From: Geomonas ferrireducens
GTDB lineage: Bacteria; Desulfobacterota; Desulfuromonadia; Geobacterales; Geobacteraceae
Direction: 5' to 3'
Assembly (NCBI RefSeq): GCF_004917065.1
Contig: NZ_SSYA01000002.1
Location: 907,897 to 971,896 of the forward strand
Length of the DNA stretch: 64,000 nt
The notes under the pieces were generated by a model, which saw nothing but the letters and a program-made list of their open reading frames with translations, ran no database searches and had not been told where the DNA came from. This document shows, in pieces, positions 1 through 9,261 of this stretch; the first letter of the stretch is position 1; the number at the start of each line of letters is the position of its first letter. A program made the position numbers and the translations under genes.

Positions 1-1268
1 GGGACTTCCTGCAGCTTCGTGCTGAGGCGAACGGGCTCGTGGTAATCGCTAGCGACGGCAAGGTGACCGTGACGGCGCCCGGCACAAGCACCGATCCGGT
101 CCTGACCGTCGGCTTCGGCTCCACGCTACTTGAGCTCGACGCCGACATCGACGCGCGCAGGCAGAGCAAGGGAATCGTGGCGAAAAGCTGGGACGCGTCG
201 GAACAGAAGGTCCTTGAGGCGGAAGCTCGGGAACCATCGGCTTCTTCCAGCGGCAACCTCAAACCCGCCGATCTCGCGTCCATCTTGGGCAGCGACCCGC
301 ACGAACTCCGACACGGCGGCAGACTGGGACAGCCCGAGCTGCAGGCCTGGGCGGATGGGAGGCTGCGGACCGAGCGTTTGGCGCAGGTGCGGGGGCGGGC
401 GAGGTTTCAGGGCTTCGCCGCCGTCGCCCCCGGCAAGGTCATCGAGATCACCGGCGTGGGGGAGCGGTTTCAAGGAAAAGTGTACGTCTCCGGCGTGCGC
501 CACCAGGTGGACAACGGCAACTGGGAGACCGATGTGCAGTTCGGTCTCTGCACCGAGACCTTCGCCGAGAGCTTCGAGGTGAGGCCCTTACCCGCCGCCG
601 GTCTCATACCGGGGGTGACCGGGCTGCAGATGGGTGTGGTCACCGTTTTGGAAAAGGACCCGCAGGGGGAGGACCGCATCAAGGTGCGGCTGCCGCTCGT
701 CAGCAAGGCCGAGGAAGGGCTCTGGGCGCGGCTTGCCACCCTCGACGCCGGAAAGGAGCGCGGCACCTTTTTCAGGCCCGAGATCGGCGACGAGGTCGTG
801 GTCGGCTTTCTTTGGGACGACCCGCGCCACCCGGTGGTCCTCGGGATGTGCCACAGCTCCGCGAAGCCCGCGCCCGAAGCAGCCAAAGACAAGAACCACC
901 GCAAGGGGTACGTGAGCCGCTCCAAGATGAAGTTCACCTTCGATGACGAGAAGAAGTCGGTGCAGATGGAGACCCCCAAGGGAAACCGGCTGACGCTCTC
1001 CGAGGATAAAAAGGGCGTGGTGATAGAGGACCAAAACGGCAACAAGATCACCATGGACGACCAGGGGGTGCGCATTGAAAGCGCCAAGGACCTCACCCTG
1101 AAGGCAGCCAAGAACCTGAAGATCGAGTGCGGCTCCAATCTGGATTTGAGCGCGCAGGCCGCGCTGAAGGCAGCCGGTGCCTCGAGCGCCGAGGTGTCCG
1201 GCGCGAGCACGACGATCAAGGGAAGCGCGAAAACCGTGATCCAGGGGGGGATCGTGCAGATCAACTAG
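1..1268 (+). CDS. eCIS spike/hub protein, VgrG-like (Afp8 type), 5' end outside window
   Basis: The reading frame is open from base 3 to the stop at 1268 with no stop upstream of the first GTG at 39, so the gene starts outside the window and about 421 C-terminal residues are visible. The middle (about nt 620-870) has the OB-fold/gpV-type pattern of phage spike proteins (a VTVLEKDPQGEDRIKVRLP-like strand, then EIGDEVVVGFLWDDPRHPVVLG). The last 100 residues are short Gly/Asn/Asp-rich repeats (KKGVVIEDQNGNKITMDDQG) typical of the triple beta-helix needle. By family knowledge such a protein forms the trimeric spike under the inner tube and carries the PAAR tip encoded next. No toxin extension follows the needle. 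The eCIS rather than T6SS assignment rests on the downstream genes. Confidence 0.88.
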   Translation, partial: DFLQLRAEANGLVVIASDGKVTVTAPGTSTDPVLTVGFGSTLLELDADIDARRQSKGIVAKSWDASEQKVLEAEAREPSASSSGNLKPADLASILGSDPHELRHGGRLGQPELQAWADGRLRTERLAQVRGRARFQGFAAVAPGKVIEITGVGERFQGKVYVSGVRHQVDNGNWETDVQFGLCTETFAESFEVRPLPAAGLIPGVTGLQMGVVTVLEKDPQGEDRIKVRLPLVSKAEEGLWARLATLDAGKERGTFFRPEIGDEVVVGFLWDDPRHPVVLGMCHSSAKPAPEAAKDKNHRKGYVSRSKMKFTFDDEKKSVQMETPKGNRLTLSEDKKGVVIEDQNGNKITMDDQGVRIESAKDLTLKAAKNLKIECGSNLDLSAQAALKAAGASSAEVSGASTTIKGSAKTVIQGGIVQIN

Positions 1269-1310
1269 AGGCAGAGCGTACAGTTGCATCAATGGCTGCA
1301 CAAGCCCTAG

Positions 1311-1338
1311 CGTCCCCCCCTTCGCAAAGGGGGGAACG
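1311..1338. repeat. C/G-tract stem-loop between spike and PAAR genes
   Basis: In the 134-nt gap 1269-1402, a run of seven C plus TT (1314-1322) faces AAA plus six G (1326-1334) across a 3-nt loop. Flanking CGT/AACG extend the pairing. No T-tract follows, so it does not look like an intrinsic terminator. It could be an mRNA-processing or stabilising hairpin inside the operon, or a copy of a dispersed repeat. Nothing else is evident in the gap apart from the AGGAG ribosome site at 1391. Confidence 0.5.
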
Positions 1339-1402
1339 TAATAGCCGCGTTACCGCAAAAAAGCTCGCGTTCTCGTTTCAATGCCGTTTAAGGAGCCCCA
1401 AC

Positions 1403-1672
1403 ATGCTTCCTGCCGCACGCATCACCGATCTCATCGTCAGCACGGCCACGCAGGGGGTGCCGACGCCGATCATACCGCCGGGGGCTACCACCGTGCTTAT
1501 CGGGGGACTTCCCGCGGCGCGCATGGGGGACTCCTGCGGCGCGGACGCCATCATCAAGGGCTCGGCCACGGTAATGATCGGCGGACTGCCTGCGGCACGC
1601 ATGTCGGACTCGACCGCGGGCGGAGGGCTCATCCTCCCGCCATGCGCCCTCACCGTGCTGATCGGAGGCTAA
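1403..1672 (+). CDS. PAAR-domain spike tip protein
   Basis: An 89-aa protein that is almost entirely one PAAR domain. It begins MLPAARITDLIV and has three repeats of the form GGLPAARMGDS / VLIGG, the turns that build the conical beta-structure capping VgrG-type spikes. The Cys and His/Asp positions could bind the tip metal, but this cannot be confirmed by eye. The start at 1403 is chosen because AGGAG lies 7 nt upstream (1391-1395) and the PAAR domain begins at once; a longer frame back to 1127 overlaps the spike gene and has no PAAR similarity. It sits between the spike and gp25 genes, the order expected for an Afp10-like tip. Confidence 0.9.
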   Translation: MLPAARITDLIVSTATQGVPTPIIPPGATTVLIGGLPAARMGDSCGADAIIKGSATVMIGGLPAARMSDSTAGGGLILPPCALTVLIGG

Positions 1673-1674
1673 CC

Positions 1675-2118
1675 ATGAACCTCGACTTTTTGGGCCGCGG
1701 CTGGTCCTTTCCTCCCGAATTCGACAAGTCACTCCCCGGTGTCGCCATGCTGGAAGAGGAGGCGGACATCGTCGCAAGCCTGCAGACCTTACTCAGCACC
1801 TCGCAGGGGGAGCGGGCCATGCTTCCGCAGTACGGCTGCAACCTGGACGACCTGATCTTCGAAAGCCTCGACACCGGCACCAAGGCGCTCATGGCGGACA
1901 AGATCGAGACTGCGATCCTCTACCACGAGCCGCGCATCGAGTTGGAGAGCATCAACCTGGACGATACCCGCGAGCTCGAAGGGGTCGTCCTCATCGAGGT
2001 GGTCTACCGGGTCAAGACAACCAACTCGCGCTTCAATTTCGTCTTCCCCTACTACAGGCTGGAAGGAACCGACCTCGATCTCGGGGTGACGGTAAACCTC
2101 CTGCCGGAAAACGACTAG
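1675..2118 (+). CDS. gp25/GPW-family baseplate protein (Afp9-like)
   Basis: A 147-aa protein beginning 2 nt after the PAAR stop. It shows the gp25-like (GPW_gp25) pattern: an early FLGRGWSFPPEF segment, an EEEADIVASLQTLLSTSQGERAMLPQYGC helix-turn (the conserved 'l.t..GErvm.p.yG' motif) and a beta-rich end (VVLIEVVYRVKTTNSRFNFVFPYY). In T4, P2 and eCIS particles this small wedge protein ties the baseplate to the first sheath ring. The length is typical. It is translationally close to its neighbours in the operon, with no sign of damage. Confidence 0.9.
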   Translation: MNLDFLGRGWSFPPEFDKSLPGVAMLEEEADIVASLQTLLSTSQGERAMLPQYGCNLDDLIFESLDTGTKALMADKIETAILYHEPRIELESINLDDTRELEGVVLIEVVYRVKTTNSRFNFVFPYYRLEGTDLDLGVTVNLLPEND

Positions 2119-2124
2119 GTCCCT

Positions 2125-5100
2125 ATGCCTGAATCCACCGACTGCAAACAGAACAGGGATGCACTGAAGCCGCTCCGGGAAGGGACCAGCCAGGACCAGC
2201 GCCTCGCCCTCCCCCTCGACCCGAACTTCGCACCGGTGGACCAGCGCGACGTGGCGCACGGCATGGTCTTCGCGCAGGCCTACGCCTCCTTCCTGAACTA
2301 CTTCAACACCAACAATGTGAAAGACGGCGACTGGACCTCTTTCTTCGGCACCGACGTCTCGGTGCAGCTGGCACTCACGGCGGTGCAGGACGTGGAATTC
2401 TACCGCGGCAGGATCAAGGAGTTCCTGGACTTCCTGAAGGATCTCGGCTTCGGCTCGGACGAGACCAAGGCGAAGGATTATCTCGGCTACCTCTTCAGCA
2501 GCGTCGGGAGCCTCGCGCGCCAGTTCGACCGACTGAAAGACACGCTCCCACAGGATCTCGCCCTGAAGGGGATGCTGCAGGGGCTCATCGTGAATCAGCT
2601 CGCCCCGGCGCTGAACCGGCTCATCTCCTACTACAAGGCGGACCTCGCGGTGACGCCCGATTCGGAGCGCCTCATCGCGGACTTACAGCCTGGAATTGAG
2701 CTGTTCGGAGCCCAGACCGTTTCCTTCAGCACGATCTTCAATTCCGGTCTGGGCAAGGAGTGGATCACCGATGCCTCCCCCGACTGGGCGAGCTACACCG
2801 GCGCCATCGCCGCAGACGCCTCGGTGTACGGGACCGGCATCGAGCCGTTCCAGAGGATCAACCACATCGCGACGCACAACATGTTCACCTCGGTCCTGGA
2901 TCAGTTCCTGAAAAGCTATGCAAAAGTGACGAGCGAGGGTAAACAGGCACTGGAGAAGAGCCTGACTGATCGGGACGACCACCAACCCCATTACGCGCTG
3001 TTTCTCGCCTTTCTGCGCCTCTTCGCCTACGCGCGTGAAGCCGCCAACACACTCACCGCACGCCATCTCGACTTCTATTACCGGGAGATCCTGCGGCTGA
3101 AGGAGAAGCCGGCCCGCCCTGGACAGGTGCACCTCCTGGCGGAGCTTGCCCGGCAGGTGGAAGAGCGGCTCTTCCCGGCTGGTGAGCTTTTCAAGGCGGG
3201 AAAGGATGCCCAGGGAAAGGACGCCTTCTACACGGGTGATGCCGATTTCGTCGCGAACCAGGCCAAGGTGGCGGAGCTTAGGACCGTGTACCGTCACGGC
3301 TCGGAAAAAGTGGGACTCCTTAATCCCAGCGGCGTGGATCAGGGACGTCTCTTCGCATCCCCGGTCGCCAACTCGGCCGACGGCAAGGGGGCGGAGCTCA
3401 CCAGCGAGGACAAGTCCTGGCACCCATTCCACAACAAGCGCTACCAGGGCGGCTCGCTTGCCGCGATCGAAATGCCCCGCGCCGAAACAGGTTTCGCCGT
3501 CGCCTCGCACTACCTTTTACTGGCCCAGGGGAGCCGCACCGTCACGGTCACCTTCCAACAGCCGGCGCCGGCATCGCGGGGATTTCACGGCCGACGTCAT
3601 CTGTTCCTTCACCACGAAAAAGGGGTGGCTCGACAAGTCCCCCCTCTCCTTCAGCCAGGTGACTGGGGGGCTCAGCATAGTGGTCGCGCTCACCGGCGCC
3701 GATCCCGCGGTCACTCCGTACCTGCCGGAAACGCACGGCTACAACTTCGACACCCCCCTCCCCGTCCTCATGGTCAGACTCAGGCACCGCGACGACGGGA
3801 GGTTCAAGTACGAAAGCCTCGAGGACGTGACCATCACCGGCCTGGAACTGGCCGTGGAGGTGCAAGACCTGAAGGGAGCCGCCCTGGCGAACGACTTCGG
3901 ACCGGTGGATGCCTCGAAGCCCTTCCAGCCTTTCGGCCCCTCGCCGCTTGCGAACAGCGCCTTCATCATCGGCTCGAAGGAGCTTTTCCAGAAGAAGCTG
4001 ACCAGCGCGACGCTGCACCTTACCTGGCAGGGTACGCCCGCCCCCTACGGCGGCAAGACGGTCAACGCGGTGACCGAATACCTCCAGGGTGGGCGCTGGC
4101 ACCCGTATCTGACGGCGGTGCAGACTTCGGTGACCGGCTCGAGCTTCACCCTGCTCGGGGACCCGCAATCCTCCGACGTTCCTCCCTACCTGGACGCGCC
4201 CGACCCGACAGAGGACGAGCAGTTCACGACCGGTTCCCGAAACGGCTTCGTCCGCCTGAGGCTCGACGACGATTTCGGGCAGGCGAGCTACGAGCAGGCG
4301 CTCATCGATTACATCAAGCGGGTGACCGACGCCGACCCGAACAACGACGGCACGAGGCCGACGCCGCCGACAGGACCGTTAGTCACCGAACTCACTCTCG
4401 ATTACGCGGCGACCCAGACCATCCCCTTCGACAAGGCGGACGCGGACCAGTTCGCCGGGCGCCCGGCCCGCTTCTTCAATCTCGCCCCCTTCGGCACCGC
4501 CGAGCAGCACCCTTACCTCAAGGCGAGCGTCCCATCGGCGGACGCCGCCATTTACCTTTTGCCCCAGTTCGAACATCGAAACCGGGACGACCTGAAGCTC
4601 CCGCAGGGGCAAAAGGTGAAGCACGAGGCGGAGTTCTACATCGGCATCAACGGACTGGAGCCCCCCCGCAATCTCGCCCTCCTCTTCCAGGTGGTGGACG
4701 GCAGCGCGGATCCCCTCTCGGTGAAACCCAAGCCGCACATCGAGTGGAGTTACCTGCGGCAAAACGAGTGGGTCCCCTTTGCCAAGGACGGGGTGGGCGA
4801 CCGCACCGCAGAACTGATCGACTCGGGCATCGTCACGTTTGCCGTGTCGCGCGAGGCATCAGCCGACAACACCGTCCTCCCCGCCGGGATGCACTGGCTG
4901 CGCGCGGCGGTGGCGGAAAACGCCGACTCGGTCTGCCGCCTGATCATGGTCGCGGCGCAGGCACTCAGGGCGACCTTCGCCGACCGCGGCAACGACCCGG
5001 CCTTCCCCGCGACGCCCCTTCCCGCCGGGACCATCTCAAAACTGGACCAGCCGGACGCCGCCGTGAAGGGGCTCACCCAGCCCTTCCCCGGATTCGGAGG

Positions 5101-5842
5101 GCGCGGCAAGGAGTCCCCCGGGGACTTCTACACGCGCATTTCGGAGAGGCTCAGGCACAAAGACCGCGCCATCGCACAGTGGGACTACGAGCACCTGATC
5201 CTTGAAGCGTTTCCTCAGGTCTACCGGGTCAAGTGCCTGAACCACACCCAGTACGAGCCGGACGCAAGCGGCACCGGGGTCTACCGGGAGCTGGCGCCGG
5301 GACACGTCACCGTGGTCGCCATACCGAACCAGCGCTTCACGCATCTGCGCGATCCCCTGCGCCCCTACACGAGCCTTGGGCTGTTGGAAGAGATCGCCAG
5401 TTTCGTTGAAGCGCGCACCTCCTGCTTCGTGAAGCTCCACGTCAAGAACCCGCAGTTCGAGGAGGTGCGCGTCGACTGCAAGGTGCGCCTTTTCCCGGGC
5501 CTCGACCAGTCCTTCTACGGGCAGAAAATCTCGGAGGCGATCACCCGGTTTCTTTCCCCCTGGGCTTTCCCCGGTGGGGGGAGCCCCACCTTCGGCGGGG
5601 TGGTGCGCAAGTCGGTCCTGATCAACTTCCTGGAGGATCTCCCGTACGTCGACTGCGTCACCGATTTCCGCCTCTTCCACACCTACCGGGATGAACATGA
5701 CCTGCAAAGGACGGTGGAGGTTAACGAGGCAACCGGGTCCAAGGCTGTATCGGTCCTCGTCTCGGCCAGGAAGCACACCATCGCCTTCATCGACCCTGCC
5801 GGGGTATCCGCTCCCGCCGAGGTGTGCAGGTGCGCGGTATGA
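2125..5842 (+). CDS. Large baseplate protein J-like (Afp11 type), with an apparent frameshift near 3578
   Basis: One protein is encoded in two frames. From 2125 to about 3580 the coding frame is +1, with a helical N-terminus (FAQAYASFLNYFN, VEFYRGRIKEFLDFLKD). After that, convincing coding sequence continues only in the next frame (DFTADVICSFTTKKGWLDK ...) to the stop at 5842. Together they give about 1238 residues. The C-terminus has the gpJ/gp6-type pattern (RLRHKDRAIAQWDYEHLIL, FVEARTSCFVKLHVKNP). Moving from frame 1 to frame 2 needs removal of one base, most simply one G of the GGGG at 3578-3581. This may be a sequencing error, a recent mutation or, least likely, recoding. The first frame runs on without meaning to 5205. 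The gene overlaps the next by ATGA. If the lesion is real, assembly of the particle should fail. Confidence 0.85.
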
Positions 5843-8800
5843 GCCGGGTCTCCACAACCATAGCGAAACAGCCGCCGCTTCCTCCCGCCCAGGATTTCTA
5901 CCGCCTGCGCCGGGAGGGGATCGCCTTCATCGAGCAGATGGCGAGCGCCGTTTGGACCGACTACAACGAGAGCGATTCCGGCATCGCCATCCACGAGGCC
6001 CTCTGCTACGCCATCACCGATCTCGGCTACCGCACCGGCTGGGACATCAGGGACATCCTGGCCCCCGCAGCCCCTTCAGGCGATCCGGCGCACCCCTTTC
6101 CGAACCAACCCTTCTTCACGGCGCGCACCATCCTCACCGTCAACCCGTGGACGGAGAAGGACTTCCGTCGCCTGTTGATCGACCTGGAGCCGGTGCGCAA
6201 CGCCTGGATCATCTGCAAGGAGTGCGCGTGCGACACGAGTTATTGGGCCTGGTGCGAAGAGGAGGATGGGCTTGCCCTCTCCTACCGCCCGCCTGAGTCC
6301 GGGAGGCGCGGCATGGTTCAGGTCTGGCCGCTCGGGCTGTACGAGGCACTACTGGAACTGGAGGAGGATCCTGACGCCGGGGATCTGAACTACAGGAAGA
6401 TCGAGGCGGCCGCGGTGTTAAACGAAACGGCGGCAAGCGCCCCCGTCATACTCGAGCTCCGTTTCCCGGAGGTGTCGCTTGCCGACCGGGAGCAGTGGGA
6501 ACTCTTCCTGGAAAGCGACGACGGCTTCGACGGGAAAAACGGCGCCTCCGTGAACCTCAAGCTGCTCCGCTTCGGGGCGACCAGGAACTACGACCTGCTG
6601 AGCGACCCGCATCTCGACGAGCAGGGACGCGACGAGTATCTGAGGCGCCACTGGCGCACCATCTTCTACGCGACGTTCGAGATCGAGATCCTCCCTTCCG
6701 GGGCGAAGATCGTGCTGCAGGATGCTGCGCTCCGTCTGCTCGGGACGAGCGCCGCGCGGAACGCCGCCACGGTCGCGACACTGAAAGCGATACTGGAGGA
6801 TAAGACGGCTAACGGCCTGATCCAACGCTACCGGCGCAAGGAGCGGCTGAAGGCCTCCGCGATTGATCTCGCCCGGAAAGAGCTGATCGCGCACCGCAAC
6901 CTGGACGAGGATTTCTGCCGGGTAGGCGTGATCGGCATCGAGGAAGTGGCGGCCTGCGCCGACGTCGAGGTGGCGCCGGACGCCGACAATGAACTGGTCC
7001 AGGCGCGCATCTGGTTCGAGATCGAGCGCTACTTCAACCCGCCCATCCCCTTCTACACGCTGCAGGAACTCCTGGACCGGGGGGTGCCGGCGGAGGATAT
7101 CTTCAACGGCCCGGAGCTCGCGAGCGGTTTCCTGAGCAACGAGGACCTCGAGGCGGCTTCGCTTAAGAGCGCGCTCTGCGTCTCCGACCTCATCAACCGG
7201 CTCATGGACATCGATGGGGTCGTCGCGGTGAACCAGTTGCAGCTCACGAAGTACGACGCCGAGGGGAACCCGGTCCGTGGCGCCTACGACCCGATCTACG
7301 GCAGCGACGGCAAACCGATCTTCGACCAGGGGAAGGCGAGCGCTTCCTGGCTCCTCTACCTGTTGCCGCAGCACCAGCCGAGGCTATACCGCAACGCTTC
7401 GCGTTTTCTCTTTTACAAAAACGGGCTTCCCTTCCTCCCGAGGATGGACGAGGCGCTGGACACGCTCACGCGCCTGCGCGGCGAGGCGGAGCGCTCCGCA
7501 ATCCGCGGTGCGATGAACGACCTCCCGATCCCGACCGGGAAATACCGGACCCCGGATCGGTACTTCCCGGTGCAATACAGCTTCCCGCTCACCTACGGCG
7601 TGGGTCCCGACCAGCTCCCCACCACGGCCTCGGCCCGGCGCAGGGCGCAGGCGCGCCAGATGAAGGCCTACCTGATGGTGTTCGAGCAGATACTCGCCGA
7701 CGCTTTCGCTCAACTCGCCCACACCGCCGATCTCTTCTCTCTCGACACCGCGGTGAGCCGGACCTACTTCGCAGCCGAGCTCTCGGATTCGGTAATACAG
7801 GGTTACTCCGAGCTCGTTACCGGCCTCAGCAAAACGTTGCTGGAGGCGATGCTGGAGACGCCGGAGGAATTCAGGGAGCGGCGCAACCTGTTCCTGGACC
7901 ACCTGCTCGCCCGCTTCGGCGAAGACTTCAGCGCATACGGTCTGCTGCTCGCGAAGGTGCTCGGGCAGGACATCGCCCTGGACCAGTTGATCAAGGACAA
8001 GATCGCCTTCCTTTCGGACTACCCGAGGATCAGCCACGACCGCGCAAGGGCCTTCGACTACCGGCACGACCCGTGCGGCGCGGAGAACCAGCCGGGGATC
8101 AGGCGGCGCATCGCCCTGCTTCTCGGCTATCCGGAGCTCGACAAGAGGATAATCGTGGTGGAGCACCTGCTGCTCCGCCCGAAGTTCCCGGGTGACGCCC
8201 TCTACCCCGCCTGCACCGACGGGGCCTGCAACACTTGCGGCGCCGAGGATCCCTACTCCTTCCGGCTCACCTTCGTCATGCCCGGCTGGCTCGACCCCTT
8301 TAATGCCGATCTGGAGATGCGCGGCTACGCGGACCGGGTGATCCGCGAGGAGGTCCCGTCGCACCTCGTCGCCAAGATCTGCTGGGTGGGAAACGACGGC
8401 TACGTCGAGGACCCGTGCGATCCTGTGCTCGGGCGGCTCGCGGCACTTCTGGAGCGCGAGGGGCACAAGGCGGACGGTCTTTCGCCCAGCGAGGACGAGG
8501 CCTGCGCCTGCGCCATCGCCATTCACAAGGAGTTCGCGCAGGTCTTCCGGCTCTGGTACCAGGAGAACGCGAAGAAGCACTTCCACGCGGACGCCCTGAA
8601 GATGGAACTTGAACTCACGTTCGGCGACAAGGTGAAGCCTGAGGAGATCGCCTGCGGCGTGGCGCTTCCCATCGAGCTCTGGACCCAGGTTTTGGCAGTG
8701 GAGGTCGAACACTTCGGGCAGATCGCCCTTTACGGGCTGCAGTACGAGCGTTTCCAAGCGGCCTGGTGCGACTGGCTCGCTGCGAACGCCGGCTTTGACT

Positions 8801-9246
8801 GGACGGAGGAGCGCCTGGAAGAAAGGGTGGAAGCGATCCTGGAGCGGAACCACCTGTCACCGAGTGAGACGGTGAACCGGAGCGGCGTCAACCTTTGCCA
8901 CTGCGCCCGGGGCATCCTGACCGGCTTCGGGATGGAGTTCTACCAATGGATGGACGGCCTCTTCCGCTCCGGGAGTTTCACGCCCGATGCGCAGCTTCCC
9001 ACCTTCCCCATCGATCTCGGGCAGGCCTGCCCGGGCGTTTCCTTCCAGGCGGGGACGACTGAAAGGATACGCGCCCTGCTCGAGGAGAGGTACCACGCCT
9101 ACCGCGAGGTCTCATACCGCCTGCGCGTGGTGCTCGACCTGTTGGGCGCATTGAGCAACAGCTATCCCCCCGCGACGCTGCACGACTGCGACGAGGGCAA
9201 CGACAAAAACCCGGTACGTCTGGGTACAACGGCTCTAGGAAACTGA
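5839..9246 (+). CDS. Second large eCIS baseplate protein (Afp12-like)
   Basis: A 1135-aa protein whose ATG overlaps the preceding stop (ATGA at 5839-5842); an in-frame start 15 nt earlier is possible. The N-terminus carries FIEQMASAVWTDYNESDSG followed by IAIHEALCYAITDLGYRT, the 'D.GI...EAL.yA..DLGYR' signature of baseplate wedge proteins with gpJ-like ends. Around nt 8270-8400, a segment FRLTFVMPGWLDPF, then a V-x-REEVPSHLVAKICWV motif, resembles parts of other large CIS baseplate proteins. There are local Cys clusters (YPACTDGACNTCG) that could be structural metal sites. Position after the J-like gene and before the tape-measure gene fits Afp12. Assignment is by pattern and context only. 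Confidence 0.78.
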   Translation: MSRVSTTIAKQPPLPPAQDFYRLRREGIAFIEQMASAVWTDYNESDSGIAIHEALCYAITDLGYRTGWDIRDILAPAAPSGDPAHPFPNQPFFTARTILTVNPWTEKDFRRLLIDLEPVRNAWIICKECACDTSYWAWCEEEDGLALSYRPPESGRRGMVQVWPLGLYEALLELEEDPDAGDLNYRKIEAAAVLNETAASAPVILELRFPEVSLADREQWELFLESDDGFDGKNGASVNLKLLRFGATRNYDLLSDPHLDEQGRDEYLRRHWRTIFYATFEIEILPSGAKIVLQDAALRLLGTSAARNAATVATLKAILEDKTANGLIQRYRRKERLKASAIDLARKELIAHRNLDEDFCRVGVIGIEEVAACADVEVAPDADNELVQARIWFEIERYFNPPIPFYTLQELLDRGVPAEDIFNGPELASGFLSNEDLEAASLKSALCVSDLINRLMDIDGVVAVNQLQLTKYDAEGNPVRGAYDPIYGSDGKPIFDQGKASASWLLYLLPQHQPRLYRNASRFLFYKNGLPFLPRMDEALDTLTRLRGEAERSAIRGAMNDLPIPTGKYRTPDRYFPVQYSFPLTYGVGPDQLPTTASARRRAQARQMKAYLMVFEQILADAFAQLAHTADLFSLDTAVSRTYFAAELSDSVIQGYSELVTGLSKTLLEAMLETPEEFRERRNLFLDHLLARFGEDFSAYGLLLAKVLGQDIALDQLIKDKIAFLSDYPRISHDRARAFDYRHDPCGAENQPGIRRRIALLLGYPELDKRIIVVEHLLLRPKFPGDALYPACTDGACNTCGAEDPYSFRLTFVMPGWLDPFNADLEMRGYADRVIREEVPSHLVAKICWVGNDGYVEDPCDPVLGRLAALLEREGHKADGLSPSEDEACACAIAIHKEFAQVFRLWYQENAKKHFHADALKMELELTFGDKVKPEEIACGVALPIELWTQVLAVEVEHFGQIALYGLQYERFQAAWCDWLAANAGFDWTEERLEERVEAILERNHLSPSETVNRSGVNLCHCARGILTGFGMEFYQWMDGLFRSGSFTPDAQLPTFPIDLGQACPGVSFQAGTTERIRALLEERYHAYREVSYRLRVVLDLLGALSNSYPPATLHDCDEGNDKNPVRLGTTALGN

Positions 9247-9261
9247 TCGAGGTGCTCCGCG

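Noticed and set aside
470-1301. Minus-strand open frames of about 240-260 codons opposite the spike gene
   Set aside because: They mirror the coding sequence of the spike protein and have no ribosome sites or domain patterns.
3578-3581. Programmed +1 frameshifting in the baseplate gene
   Set aside because: No slippery-stop arrangement, rare codon or downstream structure is evident; an extra base is simpler.
7384-8853. Long open frame on the minus strand (489 codons)
   Set aside because: It lies wholly antisense to the well-supported Afp12-like gene, in high-GC sequence where such shadows are common, and its translation has no recognisable motif.
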